NCBI GenBank assembly: GCA_947458545.1
Contig: CANGYH010000002.1
Location: 1 to 64,000 of the forward strand
Length of the DNA stretch: 64,000 nt
Direction of reading: 5' to 3'
From: Cytophagaceae bacterium
Lineage (GTDB): Bacteria > Bacteroidota > Bacteroidia > Cytophagales > Flexibacteraceae
Each line of letters starts with the position of its first letter. The stretch's first letter is position 1. The position numbers and the translations under genes are program-made. Shown here one piece after another: positions 25,158-32,976 of this stretch. The notes under the pieces are model-generated. The model ran no database searches. It was given only the letters and a program-made list of their open reading frames with translations, and was not told where the DNA came from.

Positions 25158-26435
25158 ATGGACCCTACCTCCGCGCGTGCCCCAGGCTTGGCCACCGCCT
25201 ACGCCCAGACCCGTGCCTACTCCGAGGCCATCGTAGCGCCGCTCGAGCTGGAAGACCTTGTGGTGCAGACGGCCTTTGTCGTGAGCCCGCTCAAGTGGCA
25301 TATGGGCCATACCACCTGGCTGTTCGAGCACTTTGTGCTGCGGCCCCACCTGACGGGCTACCGACCCTTCGACAACAGCCTGGAGGCCGTATTCAACAGC
25401 TACTACCAGTCTGTGGCCAAGCCGGCCGACAAGGCCCTGCGCGGCCAACTCTCGCGCCCGACGGTGGCCCGCGTGCTGGCCTACCGCCGCCATGCAGACG
25501 CCGCCATGCAAGACCTGCTGGCCAACGATGCCCTGGCCGGCCGGCCCCAGGTGCACCGCCTGGTAGAGCTGGGCATCCACCACGAGCAGCAACACCAGGA
25601 GCTGATGTGGTACGACATCAAGCACATCCTCTGGAGCAACCCTGGCCAGCCAGCCTACGCCCCCGCTCCCAAAGACCAAGCCAGACCCGCTGCCTCGGCC
25701 GAGGTGCCAGACTGGGTAGCCTTCGACGAGGGCATCCGCCAGATTGGTTATGCCGGGCCCGGCTTTGCCTTTGACAACGAGCTTCCCCAGCACCGGCAAT
25801 GGGTAGAGGGCTTTGCCCTGGCCAGCCGCGCCGTCGGCAACGCCGAGTATGCCGCTTTTGTGGACGACGGCGGCTACCGCTCGCCCCGCTGGTGGCTGGC
25901 CGAGGGCTGGGCCCGCTGCCAGGCCGAGGGCTGGCAACACCCCCTCTACTGGCAGGCCGACGGGCCAGGCTGGCAAGAGTTTACGCTTTACGGCTGGCAG
26001 CCCCTGGCCCCCGACGTGCCCGTCAGCCACATTAGCTTTTATGAGGCCGATGCCTATGCGCGCTGGGCTGGCCACCGCCTGCCCACAGAAGCCGAGTGGG
26101 AGACTGCCGCGGCAGGCTACCCCAGCCAAGATGGCCAGTGCAACCAGGGCCTGTTACACCCACAACCCCAGGGTAACGATGGCGCAGCGTTGGCGGGCTT
26201 GTTTGGCAACGTATGGGAGCACACCCAGTCGGCCTATTTGCCCTACCCGGGCTACCGCTTCGTAAACGATGGCCTGGGCGAGTACAACGGCAAGTTTATG
26301 AGCGGACAGATGGTGCTGCGCGGGGGCAGTTGCTACACCCCCTGGCAGCACATACGCCACAGCTACCGCAACTTTTTCGAACCCGGCAGCCGCTGGCAAT
26401 GTGCCGGGCTGCGCCTGGCAACAGACGCTGCATAA
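25158..26435 (+). CDS. egtB: Ergothioneine biosynthesis sulfoxide synthase EgtB
   Basis: A 425-residue non-haem iron enzyme that couples a thiol donor with trimethyl-histidine. The N-terminal half is a DinB-like helical bundle holding the three iron ligands: His51 in WHMGH, and His142 and His146 in HEQQHQE. The C-terminal half is an FGE-sulfatase fold (residues about 190-425), with RLPTEAEWE and the LRGGSCYTPW segment. The start at 25158 is chosen because it puts the first iron ligand at the same place as in characterised EgtB. Only four bases separate it from egtD. No egtA, egtC or egtE is in the window, so the thiol donor and the C-S lyase are unknown. Confidence 0.93.
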   Translation: MDPTSARAPGLATAYAQTRAYSEAIVAPLELEDLVVQTAFVVSPLKWHMGHTTWLFEHFVLRPHLTGYRPFDNSLEAVFNSYYQSVAKPADKALRGQLSRPTVARVLAYRRHADAAMQDLLANDALAGRPQVHRLVELGIHHEQQHQELMWYDIKHILWSNPGQPAYAPAPKDQARPAASAEVPDWVAFDEGIRQIGYAGPGFAFDNELPQHRQWVEGFALASRAVGNAEYAAFVDDGGYRSPRWWLAEGWARCQAEGWQHPLYWQADGPGWQEFTLYGWQPLAPDVPVSHISFYEADAYARWAGHRLPTEAEWETAAAGYPSQDGQCNQGLLHPQPQGNDGAALAGLFGNVWEHTQSAYLPYPGYRFVNDGLGEYNGKFMSGQMVLRGGSCYTPWQHIRHSYRNFFEPGSRWQCAGLRLATDAA

Positions 26436-26439
26436 GGCC

Positions 26440-27447
26440 ATGGCAACCCGTGTAAACGTATCGCCCCAGGCACGCATAGAGTATCTGCATACCCGCCCCA
26501 TTTCGCTAGACGGTATGGCCGCAGATGTGCGCCGTGGCCTGGCCCAGACACCCAAAAGCCTGCCCAGCAAGCTCTTTTACGACGATGTGGGCTCTGGCCT
26601 GTTTGCGCAGATTATGCGCATGCCCGAGTATTACCCCGCCCAGGCCGAGCAGGAGATTCTGACGCGGCATGCGGGCCAGATCGTGGGCCTGATGCCCGAA
26701 GAGCCTTTTATTCTGCTTGATTTAGGCTCTGGCGATGGGACAAAGACACGCCTGCTCATAGACGAGCTGCACCGCCAGGGCCGCGCCTTCCGATATGTGC
26801 CCATAGACATCTCTGCCGCTGCCATAGAAAAGCAGGTAGAGCACCTGGCCCAGGCCCTGCCAGACCTGCCGGTGCATGGCATCGTGGGCGATTTCTTTAC
26901 CGGCGTGGGTGGGGTTCGGCGCACTTTCAGACCTATGCCCATTTTTGCGCTTTTTCTGGGTAGTAACATCGGCAACTTCGACCAAACCCAGGCCCTCGTC
27001 TTTTTGCGGACACTCTACAACCTGTTGGCCAAGGGCGACCACCTCTTGTGCGGGTTCGACCTCCAGAAAAACCCTGCCGTCATCCGCCTGGCCTACGACG
27101 ACCCCGCCGGGCTGACGGCCCGCTTCAACTACAACCTGCTGCTCCGCCTAAACCGTGAGCTGGGGGCCAACTTCGACCTGACCAAATTTGTGCACTACGC
27201 CACCTACGAGCCGCTGGCCGGAGTTGCCCGCAGCTTTTTGCTGGCCACCGAGGCCCAGGTTGTACACTTGGCCTACTGCAACGCCACCTTCGGCCTAGAG
27301 GCCTGGGAGCCGATCCATACCGAAAACAGCTATAAGTACACCTTGCCGGGCCTGGCCCACCTGGCTGGCCAAACCGGCTTTGCCGTAGTAGAGCATCTGT
27401 TTGATGCACGCCGCTATTTTACCGATGCCATATGGCGTCGCACATAG
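26440..27447 (+). CDS. egtD: L-histidine N-alpha-methyltransferase EgtD
   Basis: A 335-residue SAM-dependent methyltransferase that trimethylates the alpha-amino group of histidine to hercynine, the first step of ergothioneine synthesis. The SAM site is LLDLGSGDGTKTRLL near 88-102, and the family motif FLGSNIGNF follows near 170-178. The family-specific N-terminal segment KSLPSKLFYDDVGSGLFAQI is present. The start at 26440 sits just after the egtB stop. It forms a tight two-gene operon with egtB, which settles the pathway for both. Confidence 0.94.
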   Translation: MATRVNVSPQARIEYLHTRPISLDGMAADVRRGLAQTPKSLPSKLFYDDVGSGLFAQIMRMPEYYPAQAEQEILTRHAGQIVGLMPEEPFILLDLGSGDGTKTRLLIDELHRQGRAFRYVPIDISAAAIEKQVEHLAQALPDLPVHGIVGDFFTGVGGVRRTFRPMPIFALFLGSNIGNFDQTQALVFLRTLYNLLAKGDHLLCGFDLQKNPAVIRLAYDDPAGLTARFNYNLLLRLNRELGANFDLTKFVHYATYEPLAGVARSFLLATEAQVVHLAYCNATFGLEAWEPIHTENSYKYTLPGLAHLAGQTGFAVVEHLFDARRYFTDAIWRRT

Positions 27448-27478
27448 TAGGCAGGGGCCATGGCATCTTTGCAACCAC

Positions 27479-28540
27479 ATGACAGCCGTACTAACCGCTG
27501 ACCTTGGCCTGGACGCCGCAAGCATAGAGGCCTTGCGCGCCCTCTTGGCCGGAGGCGGCAAGCGTATCGTTATAACCACCCACCACAAGCCCGATGCCGA
27601 CGCGCTCGGCTCCTCGCTGGGGTTGGCACGGTACCTGCAAAAAGAAGGCCACCAGGTGCAGGTAGTGGCCCCGACGGACTTCCCCGCCTTTTTAGACTGG
27701 ATGCCTGGCCGCAGCCAGGTACTGCAGTTCGACAAGTCTGCCCAGACGCGTGCCGAGGCCACCCGCCTGGCCACCGAGGCAGACATCATCTTCTGCCTGG
27801 ATTTTAACACGCTGGAGCGCATCAACGACTTTGGCCCCATCGTAGGGGCAAGCCCAGCTGCCAAGGTCAATATAGACCATCATCTGCTGCCTCAGCCCTT
27901 TGCCCAGGTCGTCTTCTCTGACACCAGCGCCGCCGCCACGGCAGAGCTCATCTACCTGGTGATAGCTGCCCTCGGGGGCCGTGGGCAGATAGATGGCCCG
28001 TTGGCAGATTGCCTCTACGCAGGCATCATGACGGATACCGGCTCTTTCCGCCACGGCAGCACAACGGCCCGCATCCACCGCGTCATTGCAGAGCTTATAG
28101 AGCTTGGGGCAGACAATGCCAAGGTCCACCGCCTCATCTACGACACCAATTCGCTAAACCGCGTACGCTTTCTGGGCTATTGCTTGGCAGAGAAGCTGGT
28201 GGTACTGCCCGAGTACAAAACGGCCTACTTCGCCATCTCTGCCGAAGAGCTCAAGCGCTTCCACATCCAGACCGGCGATACGGAAGGCATCGTCAACTAC
28301 GCCCTCTCGCTAGAGGGTATCGTGCTGGGGGCCATCATCATAGACCGTACAGAGATGGTCAAGATGAGCTTCCGCTCAGCGGCAGCCTTTGACGTAAACA
28401 CCTTTGCCCGCCGCTACTTTGAGGGTGGAGGGCACTTCAATGCAGCCGGGGGCAAAAGCACAGACGACCTGCCCCGCACCATAGAGCGCTTTCTGCAAGC
28501 TGTGGCCGCCCATGGGGCCGAGCTGGCGGCGCTGGGCTAG
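27479..28540 (+). CDS. DHH-family phosphoesterase (NrnA-like)
   Basis: A 353-residue phosphoesterase with DHH and DHHA1 domains. The metal-binding motifs are TTHHKPDADALGS near 38-50 and the signature VNIDHHLLP near 130-138. A GGGHFNAAGG segment near 317-326 is the DHHA1 substrate-binding loop. Homologues (NrnA) degrade very short RNAs and dephosphorylate pAp. The start at 27479 is seven bases after a CATCTTTG box. The gene follows egtD by 31 bases but has its own likely promoter. Confidence 0.9.
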   Translation: MTAVLTADLGLDAASIEALRALLAGGGKRIVITTHHKPDADALGSSLGLARYLQKEGHQVQVVAPTDFPAFLDWMPGRSQVLQFDKSAQTRAEATRLATEADIIFCLDFNTLERINDFGPIVGASPAAKVNIDHHLLPQPFAQVVFSDTSAAATAELIYLVIAALGGRGQIDGPLADCLYAGIMTDTGSFRHGSTTARIHRVIAELIELGADNAKVHRLIYDTNSLNRVRFLGYCLAEKLVVLPEYKTAYFAISAEELKRFHIQTGDTEGIVNYALSLEGIVLGAIIIDRTEMVKMSFRSAAAFDVNTFARRYFEGGGHFNAAGGKSTDDLPRTIERFLQAVAAHGAELAALG

Positions 28541-28559
28541 GGGGTGCAGGTGCAACGGC

Positions 28560-28567
28560 TATCTTTG
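28560..28567 (+). promoter_or_regulatory. -7 promoter box (TATCTTTG) before the FKBP gene
   Basis: TATCTTTG matches TAnnTTTG. It lies upstream of both a terminator-like hairpin and a short frame that begins at 28581, so transcription from here would pass through the hairpin before reaching the FKBP start. Confidence 0.45.
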
Positions 28568-28580
28568 CCCACAGTCCCTC

Positions 28581-28667
28581 ATGTACAACCTCAGAGCCGG
28601 GCTTCTGAAAGCGCCGGCTCTCTTTTTACCAGATTCAGAACCTACCCCATGCGTTTCGCTCCTGTAA
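28581..28667 (+). other. Possible 28-codon leader frame overlapping the FKBP start
   Basis: An ATG at 28581 opens a frame (MYNLRAGLLKAPALFLPDSE...) that passes through the hairpin at 28593-28621 and ends with TAA at 28665-28667, overlapping the first codons of the FKBP gene in another frame. The arrangement would suit an attenuator or coupled leader. It may equally be chance, because the hairpin is explained as the terminator of the previous gene. Confidence 0.25.
28593..28627 (+). terminator. Intrinsic terminator-like hairpin between the DHH and FKBP genes
   Basis: AGAGCCGG (28593-28600) pairs with CCGGCTCT (28614-28621), with inner GCTT/AAGC pairing, and is followed by CTTTTTA. It lies 52 bases past the DHH phosphoesterase stop and 22 bases before the FKBP ATG. 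Confidence 0.75.
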
Positions 28668-29551
28668 TGCTAGCCCTGGCCGGGGTTAGCCTGCTGGCCT
28701 CTTGCAACAAAAGCACAGAAGGCACCGCCCAAAAAACGGCCGACGGCTACACCTACACCCTGGTAAAGCACGACGAAAACGCCCAGAAAGCCCAAGGCGG
28801 AGACATGCTGATGATGCATGCCACCTACCGTACAGACAAAGACTCTGTGCTGGGCACCACCTATCAGCAGGGTGCCCCCATGACGGTGACCATAGACACC
28901 GCCAAGCCAATGCCCGGAGCCCCGCGAGACCCTTTCATGAGCTGCTACAAGGTGCTTGCCGCCGGAGACTCGGCCAACTTCCTCATTCCGGCCGACTCGC
29001 TCTTTAAGGGCTCGCCTGATGCCCAGCGCCCGCCCTTCCTTAAGTCTGGCAGCAACCTCAAGCTGGGGGTGCGCGTGCTGCGCCTAGAGAGCAAGGCTCA
29101 GATGGAAGCCCGCGTCGCCAAAGAGCTAGAGACCTTGGCCGGGGCTGGCAACTTCCAGATGTTGAACGGGGGCGTCTATGTAGGCTTCACCCAAAAGGGC
29201 GCCGGTGCCATGCCTAAGGCTGGTGATACCCTCACCGTACACTACACTGGCCTGCTGGCCGACACCAGCGTCAGCAAAAAGCCCTTCGACTCCAGCATCA
29301 ACCCGCCGCAGCCGGGCCGCCCTGTGCAGCCCTTTAAGCTGGTGCACAAGGCCGGTATGGTTATCCCCGGTTGGGACTCTGCCTTTGCCGTCATCCCCGA
29401 GGGCAGCAAGGCCCGTATCCTGATACCCTACAGCTTGGCCTACGGCGCCCAAGGTGCTCCGGGTGCCATCCCGCCCTTCAGCAACCTCATCTTCGACGTT
29501 GAGCTGCTCAAGGTTACCCCGCCCAAAGCCGCCCCGGCCAAAAAGAAGTAG
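28649..29551 (+). CDS. FKBP-type peptidyl-prolyl isomerase lipoprotein
   Basis: A 300-residue lipoprotein. The lipobox LLASC puts the lipid-modified cysteine at residue 19. Two FKBP-like modules can be seen. The first (about 25-150) is divergent (GDMLMMHATYRTDKDSVLG). The second (about 185-290) is canonical, with GDTLTVHYTGLLAD, FKLVHKAGMVIPGWD, and the closing FDVELLKV. It should accelerate proline isomerisation while attached to a membrane facing the periplasm. It ends with a Lys/Ala/Pro tail. The start at 28649 is fixed by the signal peptide. Confidence 0.9.
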   Translation: MRFAPVMLALAGVSLLASCNKSTEGTAQKTADGYTYTLVKHDENAQKAQGGDMLMMHATYRTDKDSVLGTTYQQGAPMTVTIDTAKPMPGAPRDPFMSCYKVLAAGDSANFLIPADSLFKGSPDAQRPPFLKSGSNLKLGVRVLRLESKAQMEARVAKELETLAGAGNFQMLNGGVYVGFTQKGAGAMPKAGDTLTVHYTGLLADTSVSKKPFDSSINPPQPGRPVQPFKLVHKAGMVIPGWDSAFAVIPEGSKARILIPYSLAYGAQGAPGAIPPFSNLIFDVELLKVTPPKAAPAKKK

Positions 29552-29564
29552 CGATAGCTACGCT

Positions 29565-29617
29565 GGATAAACGAAGCGCCCGCCCCTGCATTACAGGGGC
29601 GGGCGCTTCGTTTATCC
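29565..29617. terminator. Bidirectional terminator, perfect 24-bp stem
   Basis: Arms 29565-29588 and 29594-29617 are exact reverse complements around a five-base loop. With U/A-rich ends on both strands it can serve both the FKBP gene and the convergent ABC1-kinase gene. Confidence 0.88.
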
Positions 29618-29630
29618 GGCTACGGAATGC

Positions 29631-30944
29631 TTAAACCATAATCGTCTGGCTCACGCTTTCGGTATTCACCTCGGCCCGTAGCTGATTCAAGATGCTGTAA
29701 AGGCCATAGTAAGTCCGGTTGATGTAGAGCGAATCCTTACTGCCCCGGGCTACTTTGCTCTCTTTGAGCTCTTTCATGTTGGCCAGTTGCTCGCCGAAGG
29801 CATAGATCTCGTCGAAGTAGGCATCATTGCCAAAGTCGAACCTCCCCTCGTAGAAGGGTCGCCCCAGCAAGGCAATCATCTTGCTGAAAAGCTCTGTATA
29901 GAACCGTACATCTTGCTGGCTATCAAAGTCATACACAAACTCCAGTTGGCGGAAGATGCGGTCCGTCGTTTCGGCATCCTGCAGGTTCCGCTGGTTGATA
30001 AGCCCGAAGTACGGCGTATAAAAGCTCTCCGGTATCTCTTTCACGCAGCCGAAGTCGATCACGCCTACCCGGCCATCGGGCCTAAAGAGGAAATTGCCCG
30101 GGTGCGGGTCGGCATGCACCTCGCGCCGGCCATGGATCTGCAGCTCGTAAAAGTCCCACAATAGCTGCCCTGCGCGGTTGCGCACCTCCTGGCTGGGGTT
30201 GGTGGCCAAAAACTCGGGCAGGTGCAGGCCCTCCATCCAGTCCATGGTCAAGATGCGGTCGCTGCTGTATGCCTCGTAATAGCTGGGGAAGAGCAGCCCG
30301 TCTATCTCGGCGCAGGCTTCGGCAATCTGGCGGCCCCGGCGTAGCTCCAGTTTGTAGTCGGTTTCTTCCATCAGCTTGCCTTCTACCTCGCCCATATAGC
30401 GATTCACGTCTGCCTCGTTGAGGCCCATCAGCCGCACGGCAAAGGGTTTAACCATCTTCAGGTCGCTGGCAATAGAGTCTGCCACGCCGGGGTATTGCAC
30501 CTTCACGGCCAGGCGGCGGCCGTCTTTGTAAGCCTCGTGCACCTGGCCGATGCTGGCCGCGTGCAAGGCCTTGTCGCTGAAACGATCGAATAGCTCGAAG
30601 GGGCTCTTGCCCAGCGTGCGCTGAAAGGTCCGCACCACCAGCGGCAGAGACAGCGGCGGCGCCGAGTACTGCGACATCTGGAAACGCTGCTGGTAGGCGC
30701 GCGGCAGCACGGTGCGGTCCATGCTCATCATCTGCGCCACCTTCAGGGCCGAGCCTTTCAGGCCAGCCAGGCTCTCGTAGATGTCAGTGGCGTTGTCCTC
30801 GTGTAGTTGCGCCTTGCCTGCCTCCGGATTTACCAGGTTGCGGGCATAGTGCTTCAGGTAGTTGCCGCCGATTTTGACGCCGGTCTTCAGAAACTCGCCG
30901 GCGCGCTCTACTTTACTGGTGGGTATGGACGACTGCTCTTTCAT
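29631..30944 (-). CDS. ABC1/UbiB-family atypical kinase
   Basis: A 437-residue protein of the ABC1 (UbiB/AarF/ADCK) family. These proteins act as ATPases or atypical kinases that help quinone or lipid metabolism at membranes. The family traits are visible: the KxxQ-type motif in LKGSALKVAQMMSMD near 62-76, the AASIGQVHEA nucleotide loop, AVKVQYPG with the lysine, the catalytic loop HADPHPGNFLF, and VIDFGCVK in place of DFG. It follows a TetR-fold gene by 52 bases on the same strand, a frequent pairing in Bacteroidota. No substrate is known. Confidence 0.92.
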   Translation of the reverse strand: MKEQSSIPTSKVERAGEFLKTGVKIGGNYLKHYARNLVNPEAGKAQLHEDNATDIYESLAGLKGSALKVAQMMSMDRTVLPRAYQQRFQMSQYSAPPLSLPLVVRTFQRTLGKSPFELFDRFSDKALHAASIGQVHEAYKDGRRLAVKVQYPGVADSIASDLKMVKPFAVRLMGLNEADVNRYMGEVEGKLMEETDYKLELRRGRQIAEACAEIDGLLFPSYYEAYSSDRILTMDWMEGLHLPEFLATNPSQEVRNRAGQLLWDFYELQIHGRREVHADPHPGNFLFRPDGRVGVIDFGCVKEIPESFYTPYFGLINQRNLQDAETTDRIFRQLEFVYDFDSQQDVRFYTELFSKMIALLGRPFYEGRFDFGNDAYFDEIYAFGEQLANMKELKESKVARGSKDSLYINRTYYGLYSILNQLRAEVNTESVSQTIMV

Positions 30945-30996
30945 GCAAGGTTTTTTGGCAAAGCCGGTGGTTTTGGAGGAGGTGGGCCAGCCGCAA

Positions 30997-31650
30997 CTAC
31001 CGGCGGCTGTTCCACAAAAATTTGGCTAGGTCGGCAGCGGCATCTACCACGTTTTGGCCCATCAGCTCAAAGCTCAGGCGCACAGCTTTCTCGATGGCCG
31101 CGTCTGTCTGCTCAAACCCGGCCGAGGTATCGCGCGCCCAGAAACGGGTCACAAATGCCAGCTGCGTCCAGAGGCCGTCAGCATACCGGTCGCTTAGCAG
31201 AGGCCGGGCCACCAGCTCGCCGCTGTCCAGCCCTTGGTTCACCAGGTCTTCCGCAAAGCCGATAAACTGCTTTTTGAGCGTCTGCATGGCGGCAGGCGTG
31301 CGCATGGCCGTGTGCCGCTCTTGCCCGGCAGCGTACAGCACAAAGCTGCGTCTTGGCTTAAGCACCTCTACCCAGGTAAAGTAGAAGGCCAGCAGTTTCT
31401 CTCTGGCAGAATAGCCTGCGTAGCTGGGCTCGGCCTGCAGGCGCTCTACGGTTTGCTGCAACAGCCCGGCCCAAATGGCCTGCTCTATGGCCAGAAAATT
31501 ATTGAACTGCTGGTAAAAGTCGGCCTCTGCCATGCCCTGGCTCTTGGCAAAGGCATAAACCGATACGGGCGGGCAGCCTTCGGTCAGCACATGGTCTAAG
31601 TAGGCGTCTTGCAGGCGGAGGGCCAGGTCTGGCGCAGGGGCAGTTTCCAT
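30997..31650 (-). CDS. TetR-fold protein paired with the ABC1 kinase
   Basis: A 217-residue all-helical protein annotated in relatives as a TetR-family regulator. The N-terminal 60 residues have the helix-turn-helix layout (PVSVYAFAKSQGMAEADFYQQFNNF), with a loose match to the TetR DNA-binding signature. The long C-terminal domain (about 70-215) is the ligand-binding type. It lies directly upstream of the ABC1-kinase gene. Because COQ9, which works with quinone enzymes in mitochondria, is a TetR-fold lipid-binding protein, a lipid-binding rather than DNA-binding role is a fair alternative (inference). Confidence 0.75.
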   Translation of the reverse strand: METAPAPDLALRLQDAYLDHVLTEGCPPVSVYAFAKSQGMAEADFYQQFNNFLAIEQAIWAGLLQQTVERLQAEPSYAGYSAREKLLAFYFTWVEVLKPRRSFVLYAAGQERHTAMRTPAAMQTLKKQFIGFAEDLVNQGLDSGELVARPLLSDRYADGLWTQLAFVTRFWARDTSAGFEQTDAAIEKAVRLSFELMGQNVVDAAADLAKFLWNSRR

Positions 31651-31782
31651 AGTAGAGTCTATAAAGCTTTAACACCGGCCAGGGCCATTGGGTTTAGGCG
31701 GGCTCCAAACCTGTTGCCCGCCCTTGCGTACCAAGGGCCAAGCGGCCGCCCGACGATTTTCCGGCCGTTGTTGCGATAAACC

Positions 31783-32412
31783 ATGCAAAAACACGCTTAC
31801 ATCCTCACCGCACCCCTGCTGGCCCTTGCACTTACCTTGACCAGTTGCTCAACTACCAACCATACAGATCAATCTGCCGAGCAAGCCACCACCGCTGCCG
31901 ACTCTGGCGCCTTGGTTGATCGCAATGGCGAAGGCACAGGCCTGGCCGCCGCCGCAGACGGCACCGAAGCCGCCGCGGGCCGCGCCTGGGACGGCCTGGA
32001 CTGGAACCTGCCCAACGTTCAATCGCCCCGCATCCGTATGGAGAAAGTGAGCCTGCGCGCCGCTGAAGACCGCGCCAGCTACGACCTGCCAGAGACTGTC
32101 CTCTTTGCTACAGACCAGGCCACCTTGAGCAACGACGGCGCCAAAGCCTTAGACGAAGTGGCCGAAGATTACAAGGAGCGCTTTGCCCAAGGCGGGATGC
32201 TAAAAGTGTATGGCTTTGCCGACACCACCGGCAGCAAGGCCTACAACAAAGACCTCTCCGAAAAGCGCGCCATGACGGTAAAGCAGTACCTGGTAGGCAA
32301 AACCGGCCTCTCTGACGCCCAGATAGAAATCCAGGCTATGGGCGAGCGCAACCCTACCGGCCGCAGCAACGCCGCCGACCGCCGCGTCGTGATAGCCGCC
32401 CGCAAGGCTTAA
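31783..32412 (+). CDS. OmpA-family lipoprotein
   Basis: A 209-residue lipoprotein. The lipobox LTSC places the modified cysteine at residue 22, followed by an acidic, alanine-rich linker to about residue 95. The OmpA C-terminal domain runs from about 105 to 209: ETVLFATDQATLSNDG, the peptidoglycan-binding region around GFADTTGSKAYN, and NAADRRVVI. It should link the outer membrane to the cell wall, like Pal. It has no tol genes beside it. A strong terminator follows, so it is transcribed alone. Confidence 0.9.
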   Translation: MQKHAYILTAPLLALALTLTSCSTTNHTDQSAEQATTAADSGALVDRNGEGTGLAAAADGTEAAAGRAWDGLDWNLPNVQSPRIRMEKVSLRAAEDRASYDLPETVLFATDQATLSNDGAKALDEVAEDYKERFAQGGMLKVYGFADTTGSKAYNKDLSEKRAMTVKQYLVGKTGLSDAQIEIQAMGERNPTGRSNAADRRVVIAARKA

Positions 32413-32442
32413 TCCGGTACGTTGATTGTGGAGAGTAAGGAG

Positions 32443-32469
32443 GCCTCGGCTTTTGCCGAGGCTTTTTTT
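32443..32469 (+). terminator. Intrinsic terminator after the OmpA lipoprotein
   Basis: GCCTCGGC and GCCGAGGC form an eight-base-pair stem with a TTTT loop, followed by seven U residues. Confidence 0.92.
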
Positions 32470-32976
32470 GTGGGGTGGTTGTCGGCTTTACCCCGGGGTA
32501 AACACGACAATCCCGCCCTAGATTTGATAATTCACACAAACCTTTCTACCTTAGCCCCCGTATTGAGAGAAGGGACTGCGGTGCAGGCATCTGAGCCTGG
32601 CGCTGCTGCGGCCTGCTCCCCAGCTGATCAGCGCGTAGCGTAATGCTTGCCTACCCGTCCTGACCCACCGGCTTTTGCGTCTTCTTTAACGATTACCCTA
32701 GCCGGCTCGATGTACCCCTACCTTTCCCACTGCACATTTGCGCCCTGAGGATTGCCTGTCTGGCCCAGACAGTTCAACCTTTATACGGGTAATTGGGCAT
32801 GGGCCTGCGGGCCTAAGGTGCCTGGCAGCGGGTTCTGATACGTACCGACAACGCAACACCGCCTGGGCATGGGCCTCGTAGAAGGCCGCCCCAGTCTTCA
32901 TTTACAACCAGCTTTGGCTAGGCACGCTGCCTGCTGGCTTTAACCATAGCCCTGATTTCCCAGCAAATCATTTCCG
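32470..32976 (+). promoter_or_regulatory. Promoter and long 5' leader of rho
   Basis: About 500 bases without a gene lie between the OmpA terminator and rho. TTTG at 32523-32526 and TACCTTAG at 32547-32554 are 20 bases apart, the same spacing as in the tRNA-Val promoter here, and make a good promoter. Transcription from it would give a leader of about 415 bases. The leader holds only short open frames and a few small hairpins (for example CTGTCTGGCCCAGACAG at 32757-32773). Rho often controls its own synthesis through its leader, so the length may be functional (inference). Confidence 0.55.
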
